A stretch of DNA of 64,000 nucleotides from the NCBI RefSeq assembly GCF_020509005.1, contig NC_063015.1, positions 5,876,501-5,940,500 of the forward strand, in the 5' to 3' direction. Source of the stretch: Fulvia fulva. Its lineage: Eukaryota > Ascomycota > Dothideomycetes > Mycosphaerellales > Mycosphaerellaceae. A program made the translations under genes and the position numbers. Positions 35,492 through 46,360 of this stretch are shown in pieces. Positions within the stretch are counted from its first letter, which is position 1; each line of letters starts with the position of its first letter. The notes under the pieces were generated by a model that was not told the origin of the DNA, made no database searches, and was given only the letters and a program-made list of their open reading frames with translations.

Positions 35492-36586
35492 ATGCAGGAT
35501 CACAAGCACATCAACTTGAACCTTTCGTCACAGGTGGAGTGGCCGTCACTGCCACAGCGTACAAAATCAACATGGGATCCAGAATCAACGTGGGATCCAG
35601 ATGCAACGTGGCCCGAGAGGCAAGCGTGGGCCAAAGAAACAGCAACATGGGCCTATCTCTCATGGCCCGCGCCTGAACCGCAGCTATATGCACCTCGCGA
35701 CCATTTCCACTACCAGAATCCGAGGTGCAAGCGCCCCAGCGGTAACGAGAGACTCGTGGGCTACGCAGCTGCGGTCAGACAAGGTCTGAGTAGAGAACCA
35801 CTACTACGTCGCATTGCTCAGACTGGTGGGCAGACCGATCCTCCCGTCGAGCTGAAGCTCGAGATCCTGTCCCACGTCTTCTGTGACTGGGACATCTCGG
35901 TAAAGGAGGGCTACATTATCGAGACCGAAGAAGACCCTGTTACTCGGCTGTTCCATGACTGCCAGGATCTCGAGGATCTTCGCAGCATTGCTCTCACCGC
36001 AGCTCGTGAGTCGGTCACATACCAAGACTCCTACATGAAAGACTGGGATGCCATCACTCTAGCTCACGAGACTTTCGCTACCCACAATGGGCGCCACGAG
36101 ATCCGTAACTTCAGATACACCTCTTGGCCTGGACCTGAGCTGGAGCTTCTGTTCGACCTCATTTCCGGCGTGCCCGATAAGTACGACTCCATCAACCCAA
36201 ACATCAAGTTCTACAAGGAGCCTGAGGAGGCACGTAAGCTGTTAGCACCGATGAGTGCGCTCCGCCATGTCACATTCGCGTTCCGCAGCGATCACGAGCA
36301 TGCGCTCCTTGCAGAACTGCTGGAGTTCGATCACCAGGGAGTGTGCGACAGGCTACGGCACTTATGCAACAGCCTTCTCGCCATGAAGAAGTTCAATCCC
36401 CGCACGAAAGTCGCTCTCGAGACTGTTACACGGGACAACACTTACTCCGCTCTGAACATCCAGCCTGACCCACTGCCTAAAGACGTGTGGAGCGAGCTCC
36501 TTGGCAAGCTGAAGGAGATCTGCGACCACGACCTTGCCAGACAGCAGTACGAGATGGATATCCTGGATCAAACCATGTCGGATTGA
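35492..36586 (+). CDS. MSD-family paralogue 2, intact (F-box-like core)
   Basis: The first ATG in the frame is at 35492 and gives 364 residues ending 'DILDQTMSD'. The frame is open for some 115 bases upstream but without an ATG. The N-terminal 70 residues contain repeats of 'STWDPES/DATW'. The family core is 'LLRRIAQTGGQTDPPVELKL', then 'EILSHVFCDWDIS'. The rest is helical and acidic ('DLEDLRSIALTAARESV'). There is no signal peptide or membrane helix. The spacing of the core to the C-terminus matches the copies at 28168 and 53793. A role as an F-box-type adaptor is possible from the 'PxELxxEIxxxVF' pattern, but no Skp1-contact residues were tested. It sits between two broken paralogues and is free of stops, so it is probably expressed. 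Confidence 0.7.
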   Translation: MQDHKHINLNLSSQVEWPSLPQRTKSTWDPESTWDPDATWPERQAWAKETATWAYLSWPAPEPQLYAPRDHFHYQNPRCKRPSGNERLVGYAAAVRQGLSREPLLRRIAQTGGQTDPPVELKLEILSHVFCDWDISVKEGYIIETEEDPVTRLFHDCQDLEDLRSIALTAARESVTYQDSYMKDWDAITLAHETFATHNGRHEIRNFRYTSWPGPELELLFDLISGVPDKYDSINPNIKFYKEPEEARKLLAPMSALRHVTFAFRSDHEHALLAELLEFDHQGVCDRLRHLCNSLLAMKKFNPRTKVALETVTRDNTYSALNIQPDPLPKDVWSELLGKLKEICDHDLARQQYEMDILDQTMSD

Positions 36587-37423
36587 AGAGAACGCGACTC
36601 CGATGCTCAGTATCGCTAAGAGCGTGCAGATGGCTTCGGTATCGAGAACAGCAGGGCGTCAAGTGCTTGGTATTTGCTGGGAAGAAAAAGGCTCAAACGC
36701 GGAACAGTACGTGCACAGTACTCAACGATGTATCAAACTACAGAAGGGATCACGAGCAGAGAGAACTTGAGAGATAGCATTAGCTTGCCTTGTTGGTTGG
36801 TCTTTTCTAGCTCCGCACGCATTGACTGCATCAAACAATTGCTTGTGCCAATCTCACACAGGAATTGAGGACTTTTCTCTCGCAGGAGATCTCCATCTGA
36901 GGTTGTCCGTAGAGAGCGGGAGAAGCAAGATCGTGGAGGGCTAACGGCACGGGTTTGGTGCTCGATCGCATATGTGATGTCGGGCTGCCTTTCGACGCGG
37001 GAGACGAACTTGGCATATTCCATGTGAGTAACAACATACGTAGCTGAAAGTCTGCGAGTAATAAGTCATGGCTTGTGTTAACAACCTATACATTACGGGT
37101 GCTTTAGGTCGCGTGGCTTTCAATCACATGCGAAGCGCGGGTAGATCCGTTTGGCGCCGTTGGGCTCCCTGCTCCTGGCCCGAAGCTTGCTTTCTTCTCC
37201 GGTCCTCCTTCTTCACACGTTCACCACTGACGCATCTGTCAACAACAACGACCCTAGCACGCGCGGACTGTCTCGCACACTTTCATCACTACGCCATCTA
37301 TCAACAATAGCGACTCCAGCACGAAAGGACTGTTCAGCATTGTAAGATCTGTGGGAGATCTTTCGTACAACTTGAGCTCATTGCGACCAATACAGTGCAC
37401 ATCCGGCTCACTGTCCGCCCAAG
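36587..37423. other. Intergenic, no convincing gene
   Basis: Short overlapping frames only. An imperfect duplication of about 60 bp lies at 37215-37330 (CATCTGTCAACAACAACGAC versus CATCTATCAACAATAGCGAC). Confidence 0.45.
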
Positions 37424-38452
37424 ATGGATCTCTTGCACCCGCTCGACAAGGCGACATGGCCACTACTACCACCTCCAATCGACCCCGTTGTAATCGACGA
37501 AGACCTTCGGAAGTGGTGGTACTCGCGAACCCCGTTGCCGAAGCTTCCCTACCACTTATGGCTGCGCGAGAACCACGTTGGTGTGTGAGAACAACCAGAG
37601 ATCATGCCTTAGACACGCGAAGGTGGTAAAGCAAGGCATCACACGTCGAGGTATCCTTGCACGCATGGATCAAGAGGGTGATAAGTGCATACCCACCGAA
37701 CTGTGCACCAAGATCTTCAAATACGTCTTTGAAGGCTCACATGCATACCCGGGTCACTCCCAGTTCACTGGACATATGCAGTATGGACCAAACTGCGACG
37801 CCTGCTACACGCGTGGCTCATCCATCGAGGATGCCATCGATCAGGTCTTCCAAGGCTACGATTACGGTGCCTCCGATGCACTGCCTACAGCGCCTTCCTC
37901 AAGGCCACAATGTGCGAGTATCCACACTCACTATGCCGCAGCTGGATCATGCAAGGCATCCGACCGGACAGCATCGAGCGATCCTCTGAGGTAGTGAGGA
38001 AGGAAATCATGGACTATTCTCACCAGATCATCAAGGAGATGCACAAGCAGGCCGCCGTGATGCCGTCATGGCAAGAGGAGCGTGGACTTCACGCAGCCTC
38101 CGCAGTCGAGACGTGTGCGAAGCTCCGCTCGTTGCGAGAGACTCACATCAACCTGGTCGACATGGATGAGGCTGGTCTGCTATTCGGCTTCCAACTCTTG
38201 TACAAAGGCAGGTATGGCGGCATGTTGCGTCCTTTCTTCATGGAGCTGCTGGCTGTCGTGAGGAAGAACCGCACTAGAGTTTGCATTCATGCTCACACCC
38301 ATCGATCGATCGCTCGCGTCTGGCTTAACGCGAAGATGAATACGGAGGATATTTACAAGGGTTTGATTGGGCAGCGGGAAGTACTTTGTGAGCATATTCG
38401 CGGCAGAGAGCAGCATGAGATGGAGTAGGCGGAGCGAATCATGTCTGATTGA
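37424..38452 (+). pseudogene. MSD-family paralogue 3, two frameshifts and one stop
   Basis: The N-terminus reads well from an ATG at 37424 (MDLLHPLDKATWPLLPPP...). The conserved core 'GILARMDQEGDKCIPTEL' is in another frame (about 37580-37880), and the C-terminal 180 residues ('YSAFLKATMCEYPH' onward) are back in the first frame. One shift lies near 37575-37600, at a GTGTGTG run, and one near 37880-37888. The two shifts cancel. A TAG at 38426-38428 then stops the frame eight codons before the conserved end 'AERIMSD' and its TGA at 38450-38452. Total span is 1029 nt, equal to paralogue 4. Introns are an alternative for the shifts, but no good donor/acceptor pair was seen. Confidence 0.65.
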
Positions 38453-38836
38453 GGAAGCACGGCAGCAGTGCGAGAAATGAGGAGACCAAGAACTAGAAGG
38501 CGGCTTTGCATCGGGCGAGAAGGAAGACTTGATAGCTAAAATAACATACAAGACCAATGTAACAATGATACCTGCAGCAGAGTGATGACCGGACCTCCAT
38601 ATTGCCACCTGCAGCCACATTCCCGGTCGTACGGGGAGAATTGTGCAAGTGAATAGGCGCGCAGTGAGTCGAGTCGCAAAAACTAGCGAGCGCATGTGAA
38701 AGCTCGAACAAGCCAGGGTCCAAAAGCCGTGTCCAAGCTCCTGAACTACCACTTTTATGCTGACAACATCGTCACACAGCTCTCTTTCCACCGCGCTGGA
38801 CACCCGCCATCGCCGCGACTTGATCCGCTATCCAAG
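38453..38836. other. Intergenic / upstream of RING gene
   Basis: The frame of the RING gene is open upstream to about 38696 but has no ATG before 38837. No other gene is seen. Confidence 0.45.
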
Positions 38837-39466
38837 ATGGCTCATCAACGAGTAGTCGCATTCTTAGGCATCGAGGACAGTCTCTGGAAGCTCGCCATCC
38901 TCCAAGAGCTGGTTCCCAACCCGATACCACCGACAGGCGATTCACACGTCGAGCAACTCCGCGCGGCAGTACAAGGACTTCAAGATATGCAAGATCGCTT
39001 TCGTGAGAATACTGAGCGCGCGATCAACGAGGGTGGTTCAGCGGCGTTTGAGGAGGAGCTAGGCAATGGAGTACGAGAAATGCTTCAATTCGCTCTTGAC
39101 CATATCGACGTGCTTGAGGCGGCCAGGGACGACATGAGCGCCGATGACGAGGATGGGGTAGATGACGATACTATTGCGGAGATCAAAGCAAAGATGCCTC
39201 ACGTCGACTTCGACATCAGTGCAGAAAAGCCACGTCGAGGCATCTCTGCAGCTCAGTTCCAGCTCGAGAAGGAGCAGCTGGTAGAGGACTGTGCTATCTG
39301 CTACGTGGAGCCGCCAGTGGACAACGAGCCACTGGAGACTGCTTGTGGCCACATCTATTGCGCAGAGTGTCTCGTTCGCTGGTGTCTCGAGCACAACACC
39401 TGTCCGGATTGTCGTCAGGAGGCGTTGTTGGAAGATATGGTCTTGTTAGATGTTGTGAGACAGTGA
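38837..39466 (+). CDS. RING finger (C3HC4) protein, probable E3 ubiquitin ligase
   Basis: The first ATG at 38837 gives 209 residues. Residues 152-192 form a classic RING: Cys152, Cys155, Cys170, His172, Cys175, Cys178, Cys189, Cys192, with the typical 'CGHIYCAECLVRW' and 'CPDCR' blocks. Upstream are a helical region (residues 36-100) and an acidic linker 'DDEDGVDDD'. RING domains of this type bind two zinc ions and recruit a ubiquitin-charged E2 enzyme; that is family knowledge. There is no membrane segment or signal peptide, so cytosolic or nuclear location is likely. The substrate is unknown. It is the immediate downstream neighbour of the F-box-like paralogue cluster, which is suggestive but may be chance. 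No introns are needed. Confidence 0.8.
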   Translation: MAHQRVVAFLGIEDSLWKLAILQELVPNPIPPTGDSHVEQLRAAVQGLQDMQDRFRENTERAINEGGSAAFEEELGNGVREMLQFALDHIDVLEAARDDMSADDEDGVDDDTIAEIKAKMPHVDFDISAEKPRRGISAAQFQLEKEQLVEDCAICYVEPPVDNEPLETACGHIYCAECLVRWCLEHNTCPDCRQEALLEDMVLLDVVRQ

Positions 39467-39757
39467 GCTGGTGAAAGGGGCTGAGGCGGCCGTTGGAGAG
39501 GCGATAATGGAGTCACCACATGATGGAAGTATGTCAGAACACAGGCGGAACGGACTCGAGGAGACGATACGCTTGGGCGCACGCTTGTAGATGCTGTATG
39601 AATTGAATGGATCAGAGCGCATGACCACAATCTCAACTCTGGAAAGCCAAGAATTCAATTGCGAAGAAGATGTAGCTGATGAGAAAACACACCCTGCGCT
39701 GTTTACTTAGGCATGCTGTTGGTGAGCGTGATCTTCTGAAGTCCGGCTTGTGCTGTT

Positions 39758-40327
39758 TTACATGATCTGGCATCGCGACTTCGATCCTTTCATGGTGCCA
39801 GCCGAAGGCTCGTGGCGTATGTCCTCATCATCAGACTCCACAGTAGGATTTCTCGCGCACGTTGGCCCATCGCCTCCTCCCGCCGCCTTGACCTTCGCCA
39901 GGTCTGCTGATTCAGATTTCTCAAAAAACTCCAGCTGCTTGCGACGCTTGAGCAAGAGTCCCTCGACAACTGCAAAAGCCTCAGCACGCAGGTCATCATT
40001 CCTTTCGGCTGCCTTCTTTGAGGCGGCCTCTTTGCGATGCTTCTGATGATCTGCTCTCCGTTGCTCGCGCTTTTGGGCTTCGCTGCCGATTCTGATCTTC
40101 CTCACGCTCTCGACAAGGCTGTCTTGAGCTTCTTTGTCGTTGTTGCGTCTCTGCTCGCGTTGTAGGCTTGCTCGATCATCGAGAAGGGCATGGATCTTGG
40201 TTTTGATGTCATCGCGGGTCTGCTTGTTGAGCATCGCGACTTCGTTGCGTTCGCTTGAGGGCAACGAAGCGGTCTTGACGTACTGGTAGGGTGCTGCCAT
40301 CTTCGGAATGCCTGGGTGCGTGGACAT
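39758..40327 (-). CDS. Hypothetical coiled-coil, lysine/arginine-rich protein
   Basis: Minus-strand frame of 189 residues from an ATG at 40327 (MSTHPGIPKMAAPYQYVKTA). Residues 40-130 are a strongly charged helix: 'DRASLQREQRRNNDKEAQDS', then 'KREQRRADHQKHRKEAASKK'. This predicts a long coiled coil or single alpha-helix. The C-terminus has 'AAGGGDGP' and an acidic serine patch 'ESDDEDI', a possible CK2 site (inference). No signal peptide or transmembrane segment is present. The family is not recognised. It converges on the RING gene with a gap of about 290 bp. Confidence 0.55.
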   Translation of the reverse strand: MSTHPGIPKMAAPYQYVKTASLPSSERNEVAMLNKQTRDDIKTKIHALLDDRASLQREQRRNNDKEAQDSLVESVRKIRIGSEAQKREQRRADHQKHRKEAASKKAAERNDDLRAEAFAVVEGLLLKRRKQLEFFEKSESADLAKVKAAGGGDGPTCARNPTVESDDEDIRHEPSAGTMKGSKSRCQIM

Positions 40328-41867
40328 GGATCAGAGATGGGATCGGCAAAGTAAGCAGTCCAGAAAGCCGGGAGTGATATACCTAGTGTGTCATGTGTCG
40401 GAGATCGCAGGAACAGTGAATGTCTCACAAAGGATCGATCTCATGGATATTGTTCAAGCAATGCATTATTTCACAGTGCCGGAAAGGGGAGTATAAGCGA
40501 TCTACTCGCTGTATCTCCATGGCGGACTGGCGTTGCAACGTCGTAAGCTGTATGGTTGAGGATATCGATGCGTTGTGTGTGCTCAGAGGCGCGAAGCCTG
40601 TCTCACTTCCGCTTCCAAGTTGGATGGTTACATCGTCGACCATTTATTGCTCGTGCCAGAACATAATCATCCTTGCGTGATAGCGCTCGATCGCGCGATC
40701 AGGTCTTAGAAGCTTCTGCTCACGTATTCCATCGTCGTGTCCCGATGTAGCCAGGTCGCGAGTCAAGCAAGCTCGCGCAATTCTTCGTCAATTTCCAGTG
40801 TCTACCAGCGCGCAACTTGGACGTCTCTCGGTAGCCTGATAATCTCAGTCGGGCATTGAGACTTGTCCTTCAAAGTGCTCGCACGTTGCCGCGCAGTCGT
40901 CAGCCCTCGCTTGCAGCGGACTCAACGTTGTGCTCCCCCTGAAGATCGCCATAGACTCAATGGCCGAGCGGCCACGATGCGTGAAAGAAGTTGCCTTTCA
41001 GGATGGATCTTTGCAGCAACCTTCGGTAGAAATGCTTCTCAACAGGTACGCCAGTCGTATCTTCGGACTTGCGCGACGGAGACGGAAGTCTTGGCCCGGG
41101 TGCATCAGATAGCCCTCGTCCTCGGTGGTGCATAGAAATACAAGCTCTCTGCTGGAAGATGTTCTAGGAGCAGAACAAGGAGGATTGTCGCGAGCTACTT
41201 CGGGAGGGCTGGCGAGCGGAGGAGCACTGGTCATGGCTTGATTGACTGTAGACACTCAATCTCTGATGAGTTGTTGATGGAGTTGAGATCGCGGCGCTGG
41301 CGAAGATCGTGCCGGCTGGTCGCATCCGCCCTTCGTGTGCCTGAAGTTAGTGTTGAGGTAGCGTGCGAGAAGAACTTGTGGGACGACAGCAACATGCTCC
41401 CCCGGAGGTTATGAACTACACGAACAACAGGGATGCTTCAAAGGGCAGTACTCATGATGTTGATAGCTGCTTTAGCATATCTGAAGCTTTCAAGAGGGCG
41501 GTATGGCGTCGTGCAGCCTTGCCAGATCCATTTCCATTGCACTCACCGGCTTGTCAACGATGACCCGTATTGGTATCACCACACCTCTTCTGAAGGTTGA
41601 AGACCCCATGTCAGTGCACGAACAACTCCCTGTTGGAACGCAGGAGACGATACAGAAAGAAGCAATAGACGTTAGTATGGCACCTGTCATCGCACATCTT
41701 GGACGCGTACAAAGAAAAGAAGCAAGGTCGTAGTCCAAGCTGTTGTCATTCTCATTCTGCTACCCTAACGCCATATCTGCTGCGATCAACCCAGTGCAAA
41801 AGCGACGTTCAATCCATTCTCTGCCATCCATGTACATCAGACGCTGTCCACATCACATTCAGCTGAC
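40328..41867. other. Intergenic with only weak open frames
   Basis: Two small ATG-started frames have a mildly coding look: plus 41503-41733 (76 residues, MASCSLARSISIALTGL...) and a minus frame beginning at an ATG at 41234 (MTSAPPLASPPEVARD...) and ending at 40998. Neither has a recognisable domain, so I do not call them genes. The rest shows nothing. Confidence 0.35.
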
Positions 41868-42470
41868 TCAGATCATGTCGAAGTCGTCCCCCTGTTTCTC
41901 CACCTTGAAGATTCCAGCTTCTGCATCGTCTGCCATCTTCTCCCAGTCGACATCCATCTCGTCATCCTCGAATGGCTCTTGCTTGACAGGCTCCGTCTCG
42001 TTAATCTCTTCCGGCTCCTCCGCAATCGTCTCCAGCTTGACCGCCATGGTCGCTGGGTTGCGGACAAATGCAGTACTCTTGTTGCGACACTTAACAGTAG
42101 ACTCCTGAAAGCGCGAAGTCTTGCTGATGGTGGAGGTGGTCTTCTTGATTCCTCCAGTAGTGACAGTCTTGAGAATCGACTTCTTGACCTCGGTCTCCTT
42201 GCGTGCCATCTTCGACCTGACTACATTGCGCACTTCAAACGCTCTCATTGCTTCTTGAATCTTCTCGACCGGGATCTCAGCCTAGTCTTTCGCGAGATTT
42301 GTTCCTCCGAGGGCTTCAAGGGCGATGTCGAACTCGCGCTTGGTCTTTCCGGACATCTCCTTCTCAGCGATCTGCTGCCTGATATCTGCGATCCGGGTAT
42401 CAAGACTGTTCAGGCGAGCTTGTGTGGGGCTGTTGGTAGCGTTTGGGTTGACCCAGACGCGTGCTGGCAT
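41868..42470 (-). pseudogene. Hypothetical protein with one in-frame amber codon
   Basis: From an ATG at 42470 (MPARVWVNPNATNSPTQ) the frame runs 200 codons, broken only by a TAG at 42282-42284 after 'LGGTNLAKD'. It resumes at once with 'AEIPVEKIQEAMRAFEVR' and continues to a normal end. The N-terminal part has a short coiled coil ('LNSLDTRIADIRQQIAEKE'). The middle is basic ('RSKMARKETEVKKSILKT') and the C-terminus acidic ('EPEEINETEPVKQEPFEDDE'). No GT donor near the stop could start an intron that removes it. CAG to TAG is the simplest explanation. Either the gene is newly dead, or it makes a truncated product or is read through. Family not recognised. Confidence 0.55.
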
Positions 42471-43734
42471 GGTTGCGGTTGGTGTTGTCAAAGAACTTTG
42501 TAGTGGCTTTGTCAACGTTTGCAAGTAGCGTGCCAACAGTTGGACCAAGTAATGCTTTTGATGTTAAGCAAGATTGGTAACCAAATGAAAGAGGATCGCG
42601 GGCATGGTGACATTCTTAGGGCTCGAAGATGTGTCGACAGTGCCTTGCGTTATGTGTTGAGTGTTGTAGCCTACTGGGAAGTGAAGGAGAAGGACCGATC
42701 TCTTTCTCCGAGAGCACAATGCATTGTGTATAGTGGCTTTGTCTGTCGCGTTGGCTGTGCCTCGGGAGTATACGGATCTCAAGGTGCGTATACGTTGTGA
42801 TGTCGCAGGACGCCAATGGCTGCATGTCTTTCGAGTATGCGGCCTACATCTTCATGCTTGCCACGACTGTACCGCAATCCGTACTCTCCCAGAGAGTATG
42901 ATCGGCACACACTGCAAAGCGGATCACAGCCTCCAGCCTGGCCGCGAGCAATTCTTCGCTGTGTATCCATTTCTCCATGATAGGTCTCTTACGAGATGAA
43001 AGGTGATGACGGGTGCAGAGGACAAGGATGCATAGAACAACAGCTTAGAGAATTGTCGTTTGCCAACCTCTGTCTCAGATGCTCGCAGATGCGCAGCGCA
43101 TGTCTACGACAAGTCTCGACAGCCATAGATTGCTGGAAGAATGATCTCTCTCCGTTAAATACATAGCTTGCTTGTCGTGTTGGCCGGGCATCGGGGCGAG
43201 TGTTCTCTTTAAGAGGAAGGGTAAAATCAGCTTTTACTTACCTTTCCTGCTTCTGGCATGGCTCTGAGGCGAGTCTTTCTCTTCTTCCACAATATACGCC
43301 CTTGCTGCAGCTCGTGTACCACTGTTACCAGCGCTCCTTTTCTTTTGACATGTTGTGCATATGCACACGCACCGTGAGGTCATGGCGGCCACGGCTTAGA
43401 CTTCACGAGCTCCTGTCGGCATACAGTACGCAGGCATTCGGGGGAAAAGAGGTGTATGGAACGGGGCGGAACATAGTGAATGAAAGTGTCGTGGACGAAG
43501 AAACGAATGTAAGTCGCTGGGCTGAATTTGGCCGAGAAGCACGTGTTCGTGTTGGGACGTGCTTCCATGCTTTCGAGATCGCCAAAAAGCGCGACTTTCT
43601 CGCCACCATCACAACCACGATTACCATACACACCTGAATAGACCTTTACACCATCTTACCCAAACTTTCTGGCACATACAGTCTCCATATGGGAAGACGT
43701 CTCAACCAGAGACGCCCTCCACTCGCTCATCACC
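42471..43734. other. Intergenic between divergent genes
   Basis: It separates the minus-strand gene at 41868-42470 and the plus-strand gene at 43735. Several short frames exist, but none has both an ATG and protein-like composition. Nothing else is seen. Confidence 0.4.
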
Positions 43735-45466
43735 ATGTCTGACCAGTATCCATCTGCAAAGCTCGTGACGGACGAGATTTTCAACCGCATCACTCGAGAG
43801 TCAGTGCGACTACACCGACGGAAGCAGGAGATGCAGCAGACCGAGGAGGCCATGGTCAGGCAGGAAGGAGCAGTCAGAAAGCAGGTGGCGAACCTAGAGC
43901 AGGTCGAGAAGGATCTCAATGGCAAATCAGCCGAGTTCCTGTCGCTCGAGGCTGCTACTTCGGACGACATGCGAGTACTGGACCAACGCGAGAGGGATGT
44001 TGCTGCACGCGAGATGGCATTGGAGCGACGAGAAGACGAATTTGAAAAGTTGGAACAGGAGTCGAAGAAGGCGAAGCGAGAATGTAAGTCAAGCTGACAA
44101 TCAGATTGACGGGGAACAGTTGACAGATACTGATTTGATCGCAGTACGCCACACCATCTGCTCGTATAACACGCAGCTCGACGCGTACGAAGACCTCCAG
44201 GCGAAGTACCAGAAAACTCGCGTGCTCGCAGGCAAAACCGAGGTCGAGAATCGCCTGTTGAAGACGCAGAGTGACAGAAACGAGAAAGGAATGGAGAAGG
44301 TTACATCGCAGCTCGAGGAACAGCGTGAGAAGAACAACGACCTGCTGGAGAGGAACGCGGTGCTCACTGAGCAGACTGCCTACTACAAGAAAGAGCTGCA
44401 GCGATATCGTAGCAGTCCATTGCCGGGAGCATCACCTATCTTGTCTGCGGCATCAACTACCAAAGGCAATCCAGCGACATACAAGCCGACTGGACCACTG
44501 CCGACCCGGCCACTGTACGCTGAGTCTACTGTCTCTTCTCGGGCTCGTAACTCTGTCTCGCCTCCCGCGATCTCTCCCTTCCAATCCTCCAGTGACATGA
44601 AGATTCGTGGCAGTCGACACGATGGCCTGTCCACCAGCTTCGAGACAGCATCACCAGCGATCCGCATTCCCTCGAAGGCAGCATCAGAGATCGGTGATCC
44701 TTTCTCAGGCTCCGTCGGTGGCTTGGACGATCGTGATGGCTCGCGATCAGTGTCTGGCATAAGCGAGCGGCATGATAGCCGTGGCAAGCTTCGCCGTCAG
44801 CAGGCGAGGCCGTTCAAGAAGAGAGACTCGTACGTTGACACGCCAATGGCGGCAGCGGCGAGAGACAAGTATCTGGCGGGGCAGGCGTTGCTGAAGACTT
44901 CGCCTTCTACTGCCTCGTTCAAGAGCAGCAAGTCGGCGCAGAATCAGAAATTCACGACCCCGAAGCAGAATGGCTCGGCCAGCGCCTTGAGCATCATTGA
45001 GACATCCACCAATAAGAACGGCTATGCCTTCTCTGCCGGCTCGCCACCGTTGAGCGACAATGCTTCGACGGCGAAGGCCATCCTCCGCAAGCGCCCACTT
45101 AGTCAGGCTGGCATCTTCGCTGAATGTCCTTACCAGAATCCTACGGCTGAAGATGAGGCGGACTCAAGCGATCTTCTGAACGATACCAGCATCTGGGAGA
45201 ACATCGACATTCAAGACCTCGACCTGGACGATCGCCAGACTGCTCGTCAATCCACTGGCCCTACAGCAACGAAGATACAGCCACCGAAGCTTGGTTCGCC
45301 GATAGATATTCCCAAGATGACCCGAGACAAGATGGCCTCGAAGATGGAAGAGAAAAAGGAGCGTCAGAGCAAGGGAGTTGATCAGATGGTCAAGAACAAG
45401 AGCGAGAGCTTGGGCCAGAAGTGGGACGGAGACAAGATACCGATCAAGTTGAAGGCCTTCTTGTAG
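43735..45466 (+). CDS. Coiled-coil protein, two exons, 556 residues
   Basis: Exon 1 is 43735-44083, the intron 44084-44144 (61 bp, GTAAGT...GCAG) and exon 2 44145-45466. Splicing joins '...SKKAKRE' to 'LRHTICSYNTQLDAYEDLQA' with a split codon, giving 1671 nt and no stops. Residues about 20-220 are a near-continuous heptad-rich coiled coil ('LEQVEKDLNGKSAEF', 'RDVAAREMALERREDEFE', 'QLEEQREKNNDLLERN'). The rest is Ser/Thr/Pro-rich and probably disordered, with acidic patches, ending 'DGDKIPIKLKAFL'. The layout resembles structural or scaffold proteins (spindle, kinetochore, cytoskeleton), but I cannot name a family. The ATG lies in CACCATGTC. It is clearly functional-looking, with no damage. 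Confidence 0.75.
44084..44144 (+). other. Spliceosomal intron, 61 bp
   Basis: Donor GTAAGT and acceptor GATCGCAG. It interrupts a coiled-coil frame that is otherwise closed by TGA soon after the donor, and removing it restores the frame to the downstream exon. TACTGAT near 44128 may be the branch region. Confidence 0.75.
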
Positions 45467-46360
45467 AGCGATGGCCAAGGTGAAGCGGAAAGGATGTCAA
45501 GATGGTGAGACAGGTAAGGTAGCGATGCAGAGAAAGCGTGGAGGATGCAGAAGACGACGTGTAAATCCTTGCAGATGCATGAGGCCATTGTAGCCACTGG
45601 ATGAGGTATACCACACGCTTATGTACCCGCGCTGTCTAGAGACTTCCTACACGCACACATAGTGAAGCTTTCTCAGCCCCTTGCAGTCTGCCCAAGGTGA
45701 CAGATCACCTCACTATGCCAGTTTCTACTCTCCTACTGAACGCGGCCCCTGGGAACTGCCGGGAAGAGCTTCGGGTCATCATAAGGGCTCGCAGTGGTAG
45801 AGGAAATTCATCAACGCGAGGACTCGCACGAACCATATTGTGAGGGAGATACGAGGTCATGAAGCGAGTCAATTACACGCAATATTGATAGATTCCTCTC
45901 AAGCCTTTCATTCTCAACTGAAGCTGCACACGGGAGGTACATCCAGCTCAAATCTCACGGACCAACAACAATGATGCAAAGCCGACACATCTTCCACAGC
46001 CGACTCTGCAACGCACTTTTTCAAATCTCCCACCAACTCTCTTGCCGCCACGCACGCTCATTCTGGTACTAGCTCCCCTTCCCGAATCCACCAGTCTCAA
46101 ACCTTCCACCAATTCTCATTTCACCACGCACGATCATTTCTCCTCCATCTCTCCTTCTTCCAATCCAAAACAGCCAGTCCTATTCCTCCCTGTTCTTCAT
46201 GCTTCGCCCGTCTGAAAGCGGGACAATGAAATCATCAGAGAACTCAATGGTATTGAGGCCACAAACTATGGCCGTTGCTTAGGGATTCAATGCTCCGTCT
46301 TTCCCTGATCAGGATTGAATCAGCAGTCTACCTGGAAATCTTCTTTTGAGCGACGATGAT
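45467..46360. other. Intergenic, pyrimidine-rich stretch
   Basis: No convincing frame. Between about 46025 and 46145 an imperfect direct duplication occurs (CACCAACTCTCTTGCCGCCA versus CACCAATTCTCATTTCACCA), inside a C/T-rich tract. Confidence 0.4.

Noticed and set aside
38180..38803. 207-residue minus-strand frame
   Set aside because: Antisense of paralogue 3 and the RING upstream region; no protein-like features.
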